A program made the position numbers and the translations under genes. Source: Cordylochernes scorpioides (lineage: Eukaryota; Arthropoda; Arachnida; Pseudoscorpiones; Chernetidae). From it: a stretch of DNA of 64,000 nt. Shown piece by piece: positions 1 to 11,164 of this stretch; within the stretch, counting starts at the first letter, position 1, and each line of letters starts with the position of its first letter. The DNA lies in NCBI GenBank assembly GCA_030710605.1, contig CP092865.1:141381282-141445281 (forward strand), given 5' to 3'. Below the pieces are notes generated by a model. That model was not told the origin of the DNA and did no database searches. It saw nothing but the letters and a program-made list of their open reading frames with translations.

Positions 1-20
1 CTTTTGCCTTAAAACAACTG

Positions 21-1139
21 GTGGAAGATGAAATTGATAAATTGGTTGATTTGAATATTTTGTCTCCTATAGATAGAAGTGATTGTGCTTCACCACTTGT
101 TTGTGTTGCAAAACCAGATGGCCAAGTTAGACTTTGCGCTGATTTTAAAAAGAGTTTAAATCCTTACTTAGAGGATGTTAAATATCCTATCCCTAACATT
201 GATTCAGTCTTAAGTAATTTTCAAGGAAAGAAATTATTTACTAAATTAGATTTGTCAAAGGCTTACCATCAAATTGAGATGGATGATATTTCAAAAAAGT
301 ATTTGGTTGTCTCCACTCACAAAGGTTTATATAAATATAATAGTTTGGCTTTTGGTATAAAGACTGCTTCTGAAATATTTCAGAAGACAATGGAATCCTT
401 CTTCTCGGGAATCAATGATGTTTACATTTATTTTGATGATATTCTTATTGCATCAGAGGATTTGGAAAACCATTTAGATATTCTTAAGAGAACATTTAAT
501 ATTATTAAAGAAAATAATTTTACGATAAACAAAAATAAGTGCTTGTTTGTTAAAAATGAGATTGAATATCTTGGACATAAAATTAATGGATTTGGTATAT
601 ACCCCTTGAAAGACAAGCTAGCTTGCATAAAGAATTGTCCAGTTCCTAAGAATATAACTGAATTAAAAAGCTTCCTTGGATTTTTGTCATTTTATAGTAA
701 TTTTTTACCAAATCTTTCAGATTTAGCATATCCTTTATACAACCTATTAAAAAAGAATGTGAAATGGTCTTGGAATGTTGAGACAGATGGATCTTTCAAT
801 TCCTGTAAAAATGCTTTAGATGAGACCTCATGTTTATCGCATTATTCCCTAAATTTGCCTTTGATTCTTTCTTGTGATGCAAGTCAGGTGGGAATAGGAG
901 CAACCCTTTCACATTTGAAGGATGGGGAGGTGTGTTTCATTTCCAGAACTTTAAATGTTCATGAAAGAAAATATTCTCAAGTTGAAAGAGAAGGACTTGC
1001 AATTGTTTTTGCAGTAAATAAATTTAAAAAATACCTTTTTGGTAGGAAATTCACCATTTATACTGATCACAAGCCCTTAATAACTATTTTTGGAGATAAA
1101 ATAAATTTGCCTCCACTCATTGCAAATAGACTTCATTGA
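21..1139 (+). pseudogene. pol: Gypsy-1A pol: reverse transcriptase and RNase H
   Basis: This open frame of 372 residues codes for the enzyme that copies retrotransposon RNA into DNA and degrades the RNA strand. Seen: KLDLSKAYHQ with the first catalytic Asp at residue 77, YFDD (137-140) as the polymerase active site, LGHKI in the connection region, and an RNase H part with CDASQVGIGA and TDHKPL. The Met at 21 is only the first one in the window and is not a biological start; the polyprotein would begin upstream. The frame ends at TGA (1138), where copy B has AGA, so this is a private nonsense change that cuts pol before integrase. Copy A lacks 9 bases of copy B near 928 (residues about 303-306). 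Confidence 0.9.
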
Positions 1140-2401
1140 TGGGCTCTAACTCTTTCAAATTTTAATTTTGAAATTAAGTATAAAAAAGGAAAGGATAATA
1201 TCATTCCAGATTTCCTTTCTAGATTTCCAGAGTTTCAAAAGAATAGTTTGGAATATAATGATGGGAGTGGTGAAATTTTACTCTTAAATACTTCCATCAT
1301 TGACCATGTTCATGTGGCTCATGAAACACATTTAGACAGAACTTTATTCAAATTGTATGAAATTATTGAGACAGGAGAGTTACCCTCAAGTCCCAATGAT
1401 GATCTCATTCCTTATTTAAAAAGGATTGATGACTTCACCATTCTCCAAAAATGTATTTTTCTTGAGAATAGAATGGTTATTCCAAAAGGTCTACATGAAA
1501 AGGTACTTCAATTATTACATGAGAGCCATGCAGGGACTAATAAAATGAAAATGATGGCTCGTTCATCTATTTGGTGGCCTGGCATGGACTCTTCAATAGA
1601 AATAATTACAAAAATTTGTAGTACTTGTCTTTCTAATGAAAGTTTGCCTCATCAAAGGACCGAGAGTTGGCCTAAATACGCAGGACCATGGAGGATGGTT
1701 CACATGGACTATTTCAATTTCAAAAAAAGACTGTTTTTACTAGCAGTAGATTCATTCTCTTCATGGGTTGAAGTTTCTGAAGTACCATCTACCAGTGCAT
1801 ATTTTTGTATAAATTTTATGAGAAATTGTATTGCTCGTTACGGATTTCCACAAGTAGTGGTTTCTGATAATGGTCCTCCTTTCTTTAGTAGTGACTTTGG
1901 TGATTTTTTGTCTAAGAATGGCATATCCCATGTGACATCTCCCCCATATCACCCAAAATCGAATGGACAGGCAGAAGTCTCTGTAAGAGAGGTAAAGAAA
2001 TTGCTAAAAAAGCTATTATTTGAAAACGAGCAGGTGGAACTAGATTTGGCTCTGTCCAGGGCTTTGTTCTTTATAAGGACAGATGTAAATATTAGAAAAG
2101 GGACATCACCTCCGGAACTGTTTCTCTTGGAAAAAAGATCAGATCAATACTTTCTGTGTTGTCAAAAGAAGAAGTAAAAGTCTCCAAAGTCAATGGTCAA
2201 TATGTTAACAGTAAATTTAAAATGGATGAGACTGTTAAATTTAGGTGGATTACTAATAATCATCCCTCTTGGTATACAGGAAAGATAATTAAAATACTAG
2301 GAAGGAATGTTTATTTAATAAAACAAGGTGACAGTGAAAAAAAAGTTCATCAAAACTACATAAAAAAATGCTGCCTGGTAAATCACATCCCACTAATATG
2401 A
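1140..2401 (+). pseudogene. Gypsy-1A pol: integrase
   Basis: The frame continues from the RNase H stop into integrase. In the part from 1248, the zinc-binding set is H91, H94, C124, C127. The catalytic triad D154, D207, E243 has the normal 35-residue spacing, in SDNGPP and GQAEVSVRE. Near 2130 a small indel shifts the frame, so the C-terminal region continues in another frame (2156-2401: WITNNHPSWYTGKI). Integrase would insert the DNA copy into the host genome. The core residues are intact, but the upstream stop and this frameshift make the gene non-functional. Confidence 0.88.
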
Positions 2402-2540
2402 ATGATGCTGAATGTGTGCCAACTCCAATCTCAGAGGAGAAAAGTGTTACAACCCCCAGGTACCCTCAGAGGGAGCGCAGATGTCCACAGAGATATAAAA
2501 AATAAATAAATAAGGGGGGCCAAGCCTAAGAAGGGGGAAT

Positions 2541-2797
2541 TGATGTATATAGTTGTTTATTTGTTTTGCATATTTTTTATTTATAAATTAATCTCATAAT
2601 TCACTCTATGAAAATAAAAATATTGGACTGGTGACCAAAACAAACTGTAAATAGATGGCTTAATGTTATAGAGTTATGAGATATAATTGTTTGTGATTAT
2701 ATATAAAAAAATGTGATGTCTATGTAATTTTGATCTTAATTGAATAAAATATATAAAATTTAAATGTGTTTTAACTATTAATGACAAGCACAAAACA
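2541..2797 (+). repeat. Gypsy-1A 3' LTR
   Basis: Starts TGATGTATATAG and ends AAAACA, 257 bp. It matches the two LTRs of copy B (46670-46926 and 50826-51084). A purine-rich tract (AAGAAGGGGGAAT) lies directly upstream, as expected for a polypurine tract. The next five bases, ATTTT (2798-2802), equal the target duplication seen on both sides of copy B. Confidence 0.92.
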
Positions 2798-2802
2798 ATT
2801 TT

Positions 2803-3769
2803 CAGTACTTTCGACTTTAAAACTTCTCCGTGATCTATGTTGAAACTTCTACGATCTCCTTGTTTTATCGTTGAGGTAGAGCTTGAACCACTCTGTCAAA
2901 GACCAACACCAAAATTCGCATACATCGGTTCGATTATTGTGATTTAACAGGGAAAAGTTTTACGGAAACTATTCTAGAATGAACAATGTTATCGCTGAGA
3001 TAAATAGGCAGAAACAAGAACAAGCATTTGGCAAGGCGTTAAAAATTGTTCTGAGGTTACAAGGGCGTTCTCACGTGATTTTTTTTCACGTGAGAACGCC
3101 CTTGTAACCACAGAACAATTTTTAACGACTTGCCAAATTCTTTATTTTTATTTACTTCTCCTTATATATACGAAGACAAAAGATTTTTGTCGAAACGTTG
3201 AGAAAATAAAAAATTCTAACTGGCCGAAATGTCTATTTTTCATAGAAATATGAATACCGGCCAGGCAACCTCTATCTTCAGAAGATTTATATGATTATTT
3301 TATTATAAAAAGGTCGAAATTACGTGAAAACACAAAATGTCAAACCATGGATAGATGGAAGTTTACAGAGCCGTCTATTGACCGTCTCCGCAAACTAACG
3401 GCTTCAGGTCGGTGACAAAGTCACAATACAAGCTTTAGAAAACTGATGTCTAGTTCTGACGTCTCTTTTGACGGTAGAGGGGACATTTATTGACTTTAGT
3501 ACTTAGCTCCAGGAGTATGTCCTGGTTACATCAACAGAGAGTGGAATTAGCTTTCTTCATCACAATACATATTTGTTTATAAAGACACTAAACGATAATC
3601 CCTAATGGCATGTAACTTTAAAACCAGAAGACTAAAAAGAAGCCTGTATCTTATATTTATTAATTTCACATCACAAGCTTTCGCACATGGCTCTTTTTCA
3701 ACAAGTACAAAGGAATTTAATCAATTTAACTAAAAGAACAGGATGTAAATATATATCGCGAATATTAAA
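2803..3769. other. Non-coding, repeat-rich spacer
   Basis: No gene seen. It contains a long hairpin (3030-3134), a GAAG-stem-CGAAA motif (about 3172-3200), and near 3345-3500 a sequence that recurs, diverged and inverted, at about 40520-40680. The whole block recurs at 51090-52057. Confidence 0.6.
3030..3134. repeat. Near-perfect inverted repeat (hairpin) with T-rich loop
   Basis: The left arm from GGCAAGGCGTT and the right arm ending AACGACTTGCC are inverted copies of about 48 bp, ending in CACGTGA / CACGTG around a loop of eight T. Copy B (51317-51422) has the same arms but an A-rich loop, so the centre is inverted between copies. Confidence 0.9.
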
Positions 3770-4290
3770 TCTCTCTATATATAAAAATGAATGTTTGTAT
3801 GTCTGTTTGTCTGTCTGTATGTCCGGTAAACAAATTCGCAGTAGTTCACCAATTCAAACCAAAATTTCCATACATAGGTAAAAAAAAACACGGGGAAGAC
3901 GATAGGCTATTTTAAAAAATATATATAAATCAATTATTAAAACTATATATTTTAGTCAGAAAATGATGATGACGATATTGCTGTATCATGTTTGATTATC
4001 AGATACAAAATTATATCGGGAAAAATTCCAAAAAGCAGAGACCACGGGTGAAACCAGTTCATTATTTTGTACGCAGGAACAAAATTCTAACAGAAAAAAC
4101 ATTCATTCGAGCAGAAAACAAAAGCCAGATCATCTTTCTAAAAAAATATCGCTTCTCAGACACAAAGTTTGGAGCGGGACGTTTCACAAGAGTGACATCC
4201 ACGGCGCCAATTTATAATTGTAACGAATAGTATTTGAATAAAAACATTTAATCGGGTTAAACCCGGGCGTTGCCCGGGTCATTCGGCTAG
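3770..4290 (+). mobile_element. Non-autonomous Helitron
   Basis: Begins TCTCTCTATATATAAAAATG and ends with a GC-rich hairpin (ACCCGGGCGTTGCCCGGGT) followed by CATTCGGCTAG and T. This matches the Helitron rule of 5' TC, a 3' hairpin shortly before CTAG, insertion between A and T, and no target duplication. At 521 bp it has no Rep or helicase gene, so it depends on another element. The copy B equivalent is 52058-52581. Confidence 0.85.
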
Positions 4291-4555
4291 TATATTATAA
4301 ATTAAGGAATTATGAACCGTCTCCTTACTAAATCGGTTATTGTCACTCTCATCACTTTCTTTATACGCCATGCATGCCACCGCTGTGCAGATATCCAGTG
4401 GTGATGTACAATAGAGGCGTTCCAAAATGGACTTCGCTAGCTAGGTATTGTATAGAGATACTTAACATTATCAAAGTTTAGTTGCCATTTTATCCTAATA
4501 GATAACGTAAGCCATCAGTAAGATTCATATGTACGATCACGTCTTTATCCTAAAG

Positions 4556-4912
4556 CTAGACGGGTGACCCGGGCTTCGACCCGGGATTGACCCGTGTGCA
4601 TATCTACCTGAGTGATATATATTCTGATAAGATTTTTTTATAATTGTTTGTTATTAGCATTATCTATTTGTTTGCATCAGCATAATTTAATCTAATCTTT
4701 GATAGAGGGCGCTGTTCGTGAGCTTAGTAGAATAATTTGAATATATAGTTTTAATAATTGATTTATATATATTTTAAAATAGCCTATCGTCTTCCCCGTA
4801 TTTTCTTTTACCTATGTATGGGAATTTTGGTTTCAATTAGTGAACTACTGCGAATTTGTATACCGGACATACAAACAAACAAACACACAAACATTGATTT
4901 ATATATATATTT
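4556..4912 (-). mobile_element. Non-autonomous Helitron, minus orientation
   Basis: Its 3' end lies on the left: CTAGACGGGTGACCCGGGC, the complement of a hairpin plus CTAG. The right side has the reversed Helitron 5' region with CAAACAAACA repeats. In copy B (52858-53206) the 5' end is clean (TCTATATATATA). In copy A it merges into an AT/T-rich insertion of about 50 bp. No coding sequence. Confidence 0.8.
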
Positions 4913-4959
4913 TTATCTTTTATTTTTTTCTTTCGTTTTTCAATATATATATATATATA

Positions 4960-5136
4960 CAGTTAAACCTGTCTATAGCGCCCCCTCTAAATAGCGCTTT
5001 CCTCTCTATAGCGTCCGATTATAAATATTAAAATGTAAACATTTTACATTAAAAGTGACCTGTCTATAGCACACCCTCTCTATAGCACCCTATTTTGGTG
5101 AGTCCTAAGGGGGGGCGCTAAAGACAGGTTTAACTG
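4960..5136. mobile_element. TA-flanked MITE of Tc1/mariner-pogo type
   Basis: Inverted ends CAGTTAAACCTGTCTATAGC and GACAGGTTTAACTG, flanked by TA on both sides. It is 177 bp with no coding capacity. TA duplications and this end structure indicate a deletion derivative of a Tc1/mariner/pogo transposon. The inside has further copies of the TCTATAGC motif. Copy B: 53211-53386. Confidence 0.85.
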
Positions 5137-5397
5137 TAGTTCCAAATTCTTCGTTTTCAATCAAATGGTGGGGCAAATCTGACTGCTACCTCATAGAAGA
5201 CCTATGACCGGTTGCTATCTGGATAACCAACCAGAGGCATCAGTACCAAAACCCATGATGAAGACCCTCTACACATTTATCCAAAAGATCTAACGAAGAT
5301 ATGCAAGATTTACATGGAGCCCCCTGAGAATGTGATCCTTCCAGTTTACCATAGAGTCTATCAAGGCATACAGGTACTGTAAATAATTACGACCTAC

Positions 5398-5501
5398 CTG
5401 CGTATTCGCAGAATGCACAGGGCAGCCGACAGTGTGATGAAAGAAATAATGAGGCAGACGACTTCGAGAAAACGTGTCCATTTGGCAACATCCAGCTTGG
5501 C
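5398..5501 (-). CDS. Candidate host-gene exon coding a transmembrane segment (copy A)
   Basis: Read on the minus strand, 104 nt lie between a 3' splice site (TATGTACAG, then GCC) and a 5' splice site (AG, then GTAGGT). The open frame starts in phase 0 and gives AKLDVAKWTRFLEVV followed by a hydrophobic helix (CLIISFITLSAALCIL) and a basic RIR, which suggests a membrane span with the basic side inward. Copy B (53648-53751) differs by one base, a silent TCT/TCC serine change. I do not recognise the family. A possible downstream last exon in the same phase lies at 39003-39090. Chance is still possible for a 104-nt frame. Confidence 0.4.
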
Positions 5502-5569
5502 CTGTACATATATAATACAAAGGTTATCCTGTAATATGTATGAGGATTATAAATATTGTCAGTGAAGCA

Positions 5570-6004
5570 TTAATATAATAATACAGAGCAATAACGCGCC
5601 ATACTCGTATATATAACGAATGAAGACATTAAGACACGAATGTTTCTTTTCACAAATAAATCAAACTTCTACTCTCCTTATTTCGATGAAAAAATATTGG
5701 GAAGGCTTGGCTCTTCAATGGTGAACCCTCCCAGAAGTTTCGCCTATTTAATCTACCAGTCCGCTTTTTTAGAGCTCTAATACAGTATTAGAGCTCTAAC
5801 TTCATAATTCATCCTTTCATACTTCATGCCTAAGGATAGAAATAGTCGTTATTTCTCTTTAAAATAAATTACGATTTTTCGTTCAAAAGAAACATTTGCG
5901 GTAAAATTGTCAAACGTCGTTCTATAAATATATATATATTTATAAAAATAAAACTATAAGTATATATCCATTCTCTACTGAATCGATTTTTATAAATATA
6001 TATA
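5570..6004. repeat. Diverged member of the palindromic repeat family, then AT-rich DNA
   Basis: From 5583 (AATAACGCGCCAT) to about 5810 the sequence is a diverged copy of the terminal segment of the family at 6636-7700. It shares the order CGCCAT, CGAATGTTTC, AAACTTCTACT, GATGAAAAAATAT, GGTGAACCCTCCCAG. It ends at a short perfect palindrome, GAGCTCTAATA / TATTAGAGCTC. The rest is AT-rich with no gene seen. Confidence 0.6.
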
Positions 6005-6611
6005 TCGTATATTTTGAACTGCATAATAATGACACTTTTAGTATATTTCACATATCTTCCAATTAGTTAGAGCCGATACTTTATAAGATCATACCCTTCT
6101 ATTAAAATGTACCTTGTTTCTATTTGCTATCACCCCCATATTTTGTATATATGTTATATTTTTATTAGTATAACCTGTACACCCTTATTTGTATTTAAAC
6201 TTAAAATGGTGACGTCAAAATAAAAACCGAAAGAGTGGTCAGTTGGGGACAGCTGCGGGCAGAGGGGAGGAAATAGCCGCCGCCCAGATGGGGCCCCACG
6301 TCCAGGGCTTTTTATAGACGACCCCTTTAACAGGACAGTTTCAGCAGGGGGTCAGAGCGGTGTGTGCTACAGTGTGTCCATCGTCAGACCGCTTCTGTCT
6401 CTCCCTGTCTCTCTTTCCATGTCTCGGTGATAGGCATCCAGGTTTGTGTCAGGTCCTCCACCTCTGTCCCTTGGGCTGTCTCCGACTAGCTCGGTGCTAA
6501 CATCCAGCCCTACCTCTACTTCTTGTTGTCCGCGTGTGGGAAGAACATCAACACTCGCCTCACGTACACGACTGCCAGTTTATCCATACGTCGACAGGAT
6601 CATTGGCAACA
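6005..6611 (+). repeat. Probable solo LTR, related to the element at 41.3-46.6 kb
   Basis: The left part (CGTATATTTTGAACT) resembles the start of the 41337 LTR (TGTAGTATATTTTGAATT). The middle has GACGTCAAAATAAA and a Tata-like TTTTTATAGA. The right part is GC-richer and ends near GGCAACA. In copy B only the right part (about 54778-55204) is kept. The match is by eye and moderate, so the boundaries are approximate. Confidence 0.5.
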
Positions 6612-6635
6612 ATATTACATATATTAACACAAAGC

Positions 6636-7700
6636 AATAACACGCCATCTATATATATAAATAAAATGATTTAAAAGCGCGAATGTTTCTTTTATACATA
6701 AAACGAACTTCTACTGTCCTTACTGCGATGAAAAAATATATTGGGAGGGCTTGGCTCATCAGTGGTGAACCCTCCCAGCGGTTTCGCCAATTTAATCCAC
6801 CAGACCGCTTCTCAGAGCTCTAATACTCTATTGTGGATCATTCTTCTCTTATATTCTACACTGAAGAATGGAATCTTAGAAATGGTGTTCAAGTAAACTA
6901 TGGACATAAGCTTATAGGACAGTAGAATTACATTCAAATATTTGCTTCGAGCAATGCTCTTCAGCAAACTATAAAGACAAGGCCAGTTAGGCATAAATTA
7001 ACGAAAAGAAATAACACGCCATCTATATATATAAAATAAAATGATTTAAAAGCGCGAATGTTTATTTTATACATAAAACGAACTTCTACTGTCCTTACTG
7101 CGATGAAAAAATATATTGGAAGGTCTTGGCTCATCAGTGGTGAACCCTCCCAGCGGTTTCGCCAATTTAATCCACCAGACCGCTTCTCAGAGCTCTAATA
7201 CTGTATTGAATCATTCTGCTTTTCTGCCCTCCCAATATATTTTTTTCATCGCAGTAAGGACAGTAGAAGTTCGTTTTATGTATAAAATAAACATTCGCGC
7301 TTTTAAATCATTTAATTTTATATATATAGATGGCGTGTTATTGCTTTGTGTTAATTTATGCCTAACTGGCCTTGTCTTTATAGTTTGCTGAAGAGCATTG
7401 CTCGAAGCAAATATTTGAATGTAATTCTACTGTCCTATAAGCTTATGTCCATAGTTTACTTGAACACCATTTCTAAGATTCCATTCTTCAGTGTAGAATA
7501 TAAAAGCAAAATGATCCAATACAGTATTAGAGCTCTGAGAAGCGGTCTGGTGGATTAAATTGGCGAAACCGCTGGGAGGGTTCACCACTGATGAGCCAAC
7601 CCCTCCCAATATATTTTTTTCATCGCAGTAAGGACAGTAGAAGTTCGTTTTATGTATAAAACAAACATTCGCGCTTTTGAATCATTTTATTTTAAATATT
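6636..7700. mobile_element. Nested palindromic foldback element, copy A
   Basis: The outer left arm (about 6636-7012) starts AATAACACGCCATCTATA. The outer right arm (about 7347-7700) is its inverted copy, and the short reading frames of the two arms mirror each other. Between them lies a second, smaller palindrome (about 7013-7346) that begins with the same terminal sequence. Shared blocks are CGCGAATGTTT, ACTTCTACTGTCCTTACTG, GTGAACCCTCCCAGCGG and CAGAGCTCTAATA. I see no transposase. It is best read as a non-autonomous DNA element inserted into its own kind. Copy B: about 55229-56310. Confidence 0.75.
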
Positions 7701-7832
7701 ATATATATATGTCTTTATAAAAATCGAATCAGTAGAGAGAGGATGCTTGCTCGGAAAATATTTTTTATCAAATATTCGTTTTTCTAACTTTCACTCGAGT
7801 AAAACCCAGGCGAAGCCGGATACATCCGCTAG
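7701..7832 (+). mobile_element. Helitron 3' end
   Basis: CTCGAGTAAAACCCAGGCG, a short GC hairpin and CATCCGCTAG followed by T form a second type of Helitron 3' terminus, distinct from the GCCCGGGTCATTCG type elsewhere. The matching 5' end was not found, probably because of the palindrome and LTR insertions. Copy B end: 56449. Confidence 0.6.
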
Positions 7833-8094
7833 TATATATACAAGTATACGTGTATATACATGTATACATTTGAGTACTAATGTATACACGTGTACACATT
7901 AATTAATTGAGCTCTTATTTCAACTTGTTCTCTCAGGATGATAATGTGCACATTTGTAACATTTTTATTGAGCCATTTTAAATGATAGAATGTGTACGCT
8001 CAAGTAACCTGAATTCACAATAAAATATAACGATAACACAGACAATCACAATGATACATAATTACTTATTGATGGTTATATTTTCAAATATATT
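7833..8094. other. Spacer with TATAC-rich simple sequence
   Basis: Alternating GTATAC/CATGTATAC tracts (7835-7900), then AT-rich sequence leading into the satellite. No gene seen. Confidence 0.5.
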
Positions 8095-8929
8095 CTGAAA
8101 ATTGCATTATCATCGTGAGTAATCAATTGATAGTAGAAGCTGAAATGGTTAAATGTGTATAAAACCTTTATATAAATAGCTTTAATATCACTAAAAATTG
8201 CATTATCATCGTGAGTAACTAATTGATAGTAGAAGCTGAAATAGTTTAATGTGTATAAAACCTTTATATAAAAGCTTTAATATCACTAAAAATTGCATTA
8301 TCATCGTGAGTAATCAATTGATAGTAGAAGCTGAACTAGTTGAATGTATATGAAACCTTTATATAAAAAAATTTAATATCACTAAATATTGCATTGTCAT
8401 CGTTAGTAATCAATTGATAGTAGAAGCTGAAATAATTAAATGTGTATAAAACCTTTATATAAATAGCTTTAATATCACTAAAAATTGCATTATCATCGTG
8501 AGTAATCAATTGATAGTAGAAGCTGAAATAGTTGAATGCATATAAAACCTTTATATAAAAAATTTAATATCACTAAAAGTTGCATTGCCATCGTGAATAA
8601 TCAATTGATAGTAGAAGCTGAAATAGTTTAATGTGTATAAAACCTTTAGATCAAAGCTTTAATATCACTAAAAGTTGCATTACCAGCGTGAGTAATCAAT
8701 TGATAGTAGAAGCTGAAATAGTTGAATGTATTCAAAACCTTTAGATAAAAACTTTAATATCACTAAAAGTTGCATTGCCATCGTGAGTAATCAATTGATA
8801 GTAGAAGCTGAAATAGTTAAATGTATACAAAACCTTTAGATCAAAGCTTTAATATCACTAAAAGTTGCATTGCCATCGTGAGTAAGCAATTGATAGTAGA
8901 AGCTGAAATAGTTGAATGTATATGAAACC
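8095..8929. repeat. 96-bp satellite array, copy A left block
   Basis: About nine monomers of 95-96 bp with the conserved core AATCAATTGATAGTAGAAGC. Two monomer types alternate irregularly: one has TTATATAAA followed by AAAAATTGCATT.TCATCG, the other TTAGATCAA followed by AAAAGTTGCATTGCCATCG. BEL-1 interrupts the array at 8930, and the array resumes at 13444. Confidence 0.93.
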
Positions 8930-9437
8930 TGTTGTAGATAAATTATAAAAATAACTTTGACTTGTGCTTAATTAATAGGTAGAAAATCTTTCTTTTGATA
9001 AATAATCTTCAAGATAATAAACTTAGTGATAATCAAACTTATAGATAAAAAAATTGTTGGTATTCAAACTTTTAGATAAAAAACATAGATGTAATAAAAC
9101 TTATCGGTAAATAAGAACACTATTTATAAACATTTTGGTAGAAAAATTTGCTTAAATATATGTTCAAAATAGTGTAACTTAACTTGGATAATTTAAGATT
9201 GACATTGGATTAAATTTAGGTACTTTAATTAAAACATAAGGATTAAATATGAAAATGTTTGACGCGCGTTTAAATGGCGTCGCTTTTCTTCTTGATAAAA
9301 GTTCTACTGCTTCTTTTTTCCGCCGCGCATGCGCACCACACGGATTCCTCGTCACCAACTACGGAGGCACACCACTTCTCACCGGCGGTGGCGCCGCCAG
9401 GGGAGCTTAGCTAGATTTGGTCAATCTAGCCTCTCCA
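8930..9437 (-). repeat. BEL-1A 3' LTR
   Basis: 508 bp, bounded by TGTTGTAGATAAAT on the left and GCCTCTCCA on the right (plus strand). It matches 12899-13443, with a few indels in the TAGATAAA-rich part. A GC-rich piece near 9310-9410 holds a short open frame, but that frame is only LTR sequence. Confidence 0.9.
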
Positions 9438-10192
9438 TACTCCCGGCCGGGCCTGTGGTTAGGGTCAAATCACTCTGGACAGGCAAAACAGCTACCTTGT
9501 TCACTGGACGACGAAGTAGTCCTTTACCTGTACGCAATTCTACAGTTCTGACCAGCATATCTGGACCGTGGAAGGTTTTTGATACTCTACCAAATATCCA
9601 TGAAGAAGAACTGATGCTTTGTTCCATGATCAAGACTAAATCTCCAATTTTTACATTTGGTTTGGCTGATTTCCACTTTCCTCTTCTCTGGAGATTTATG
9701 ACATATTCTTTTTTTCCAACGCAAAATTATTATTTTTTAATTCTTGGATATGTTTCCATCTTGCAGATAGGTAATACTTAAATTTGCTTGCTGGTTGTCT
9801 GTTTCTGGTAAGTTAGATGTGCTTGGGACTGAAAGGAAATGTGCTGGAGTTAGAGCTTCAAGATCATTAGGATCTTCACTTAAGGGGGTTAATGGTCTTT
9901 GATTTAGTGTTGCTTCAATCTGGGTGAGAAATGTTGTGAGTTCTTCAAAGGTTAACAGTGATGATCCAATAACTTTCTTGAGTATCATTTTTACAGATTT
10001 TATGTTTGATTCCCAGATTCCCCCAAAATGGGGTGCATGGGGAGGCATAAAATGCCAATTAATCTCTGAATATGTTATGTAATCTTGTATTTCAGAAGCA
10101 TGTAGCAATGCATATTGTTCATTGAGAAATTTAGCTGCTTCTTTAAAATTGGTTCTAGTGTCAGAATATATATATCTGAAGGAGTACCTCAT
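9421..10192 (-). pseudogene. BEL-1A pol: integrase end and C-terminal domain
   Basis: Minus-strand frame with the C-terminal part of a BEL/Pao integrase: FMPPHAPHFGGIWE, a helix (SVKMILKKVIG) and LNQRPLTPLSEDP. A further frame (9421-9633) gives GRVSKTFHGPDMLVRTVELR, the domain that usually ends BEL pol. Just upstream, at the junction with the RT frame, a TGA stands where an Arg codon is expected, and an extra TA in a TATATATA run shifts the frame. Both lesions are shared with copy B. Most of the catalytic core is missing, so the protein could not integrate DNA. Confidence 0.85.
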
Positions 10193-11157
10193 CTTGATGT
10201 GAATCTTCTTAATGCTGCGATAAATGAACCAGTTGAAAGATCTGACACTAAATCAAGATGAAGCGCTTTAGTTGCTTGAGGAAATTGTTCTTGTTCATCC
10301 TGAGCCAATGTTTTCAAGGCCTTTATAGCTAGGTATGGTGCACTGGTTGTGCCGTAAGTCACTGTTGCTAATTGGTATTCTTTGATTGGTTCGTTAGGAG
10401 ATGCTCGCCATAGAATTCTTTGAAAACAACAATCAGCTGGTTTCAACCTTATTTGCCGGTACATTTTATCTATGTCAGCAGTAAGTGCTATTGAATAGGT
10501 TCTGAACTTTATCAAAATGTTAAAGATATCTTCTTGTAGTTTAGGACCACAATAAAGTAAGTCATTTAATGATAATCCAGTGCTTGTCTTTGCCGATGCA
10601 TCGAACACCACCCTGAGTTTTGTTGTTGTACTTTGATCTCTTAATACTGCATGATACGACATATAATATACTTGATGAGATGGTTGCTCTGATTCAATTT
10701 CATTGATAACTTCCATATGGCCAAGATTTATATATTCCTGCATGAATTCTCTCACATGTTGTGAATATACCTGGTTTCGATGGAAGCGTCTTTCCAAAGA
10801 AAGGAATCTTCTTAAGGCTTGAGATTTTGAATCTCCTAATTGATAATTCATTTTATTATAGTTAAGCCTAAATGGCAACGAAACTACATATCTCCCTTTT
10901 TCATCTCTGATTGTTGTAGTTCTAAATATATTCTCACATTCTAATTCTTCTGTGTTCATTTCTTCCTTGTGCGTAGGAATGCTTTCCGTATCCCAAACTT
11001 TTTTAACAATATCATCTAGTTCAGCTGAAGAATGATTAACATGTATTTGTTGAATGGATGTGCTAGTAGTGTTATTGGGCATACTTGATCTACCTGAAAT
11101 GATCCAACCTAACTTTGAATTCATAGCTGAGGGTGCATCTCTTGGACCCTTAATCAA
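10189..11157 (-). pseudogene. BEL-1A pol: reverse transcriptase fused to integrase by deletion
   Basis: A frame of 322 residues. The first part is BEL/Pao RT: KLRVVFDASAKTSTGLSLND, then TADIDKMYRQIRLKPADC with the first catalytic Asp, then YGTTSAPYLA. After FPQATKAL the sequence jumps straight to HLDLVSDLSTGSF, which belongs to the integrase core. The YVDD-type active site, RNase H and the integrase zinc finger are therefore absent. Copy B has the identical junction, so the deletion predates the A/B split. The product could not polymerise DNA. Confidence 0.87.
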
Positions 11158-11164
11158 ACCTGGT

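Larger units (their letters stand above)
1..2797 (+). mobile_element. Ty3/gypsy retrotransposon Gypsy-1, copy A (5' part outside window)
   Basis: The window opens inside the pol region of an LTR retrotransposon. RT, RNase H and integrase follow in the order normal for Ty3/gypsy, then a 3' LTR at 2541-2797. The same element is complete at 46670-51084. Both copies are followed by ATTTT and then the same flank (CAGTACTTTCG), so they occupy the same insertion site. Copy A has its own lesions: a stop at the RNase H end, a 9-base loss near 928 and a frameshift near 2130. It is dead as a gene set. Confidence 0.93.

Noticed and set aside
4758-5031. Tyr/Ile-rich frames in AT-rich DNA
   Set aside because: They come from TATATA runs and a Helitron 5' end.
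7116-7609. Frames of 60-91 residues that recur on both strands (MPNWPCLYSLL..., VNPPSGFANLIHQTA...)
   Set aside because: They mirror each other because the DNA is palindromic. No domain, no start context, and the frames break in other copies.
9329-9781. 150-residue plus-strand frame (MRTTRIPRHQLRRHTT...), also at 58043
   Set aside because: It lies across the BEL-1 LTR and antisense to pol. It is kept in both copies only because the locus is duplicated.
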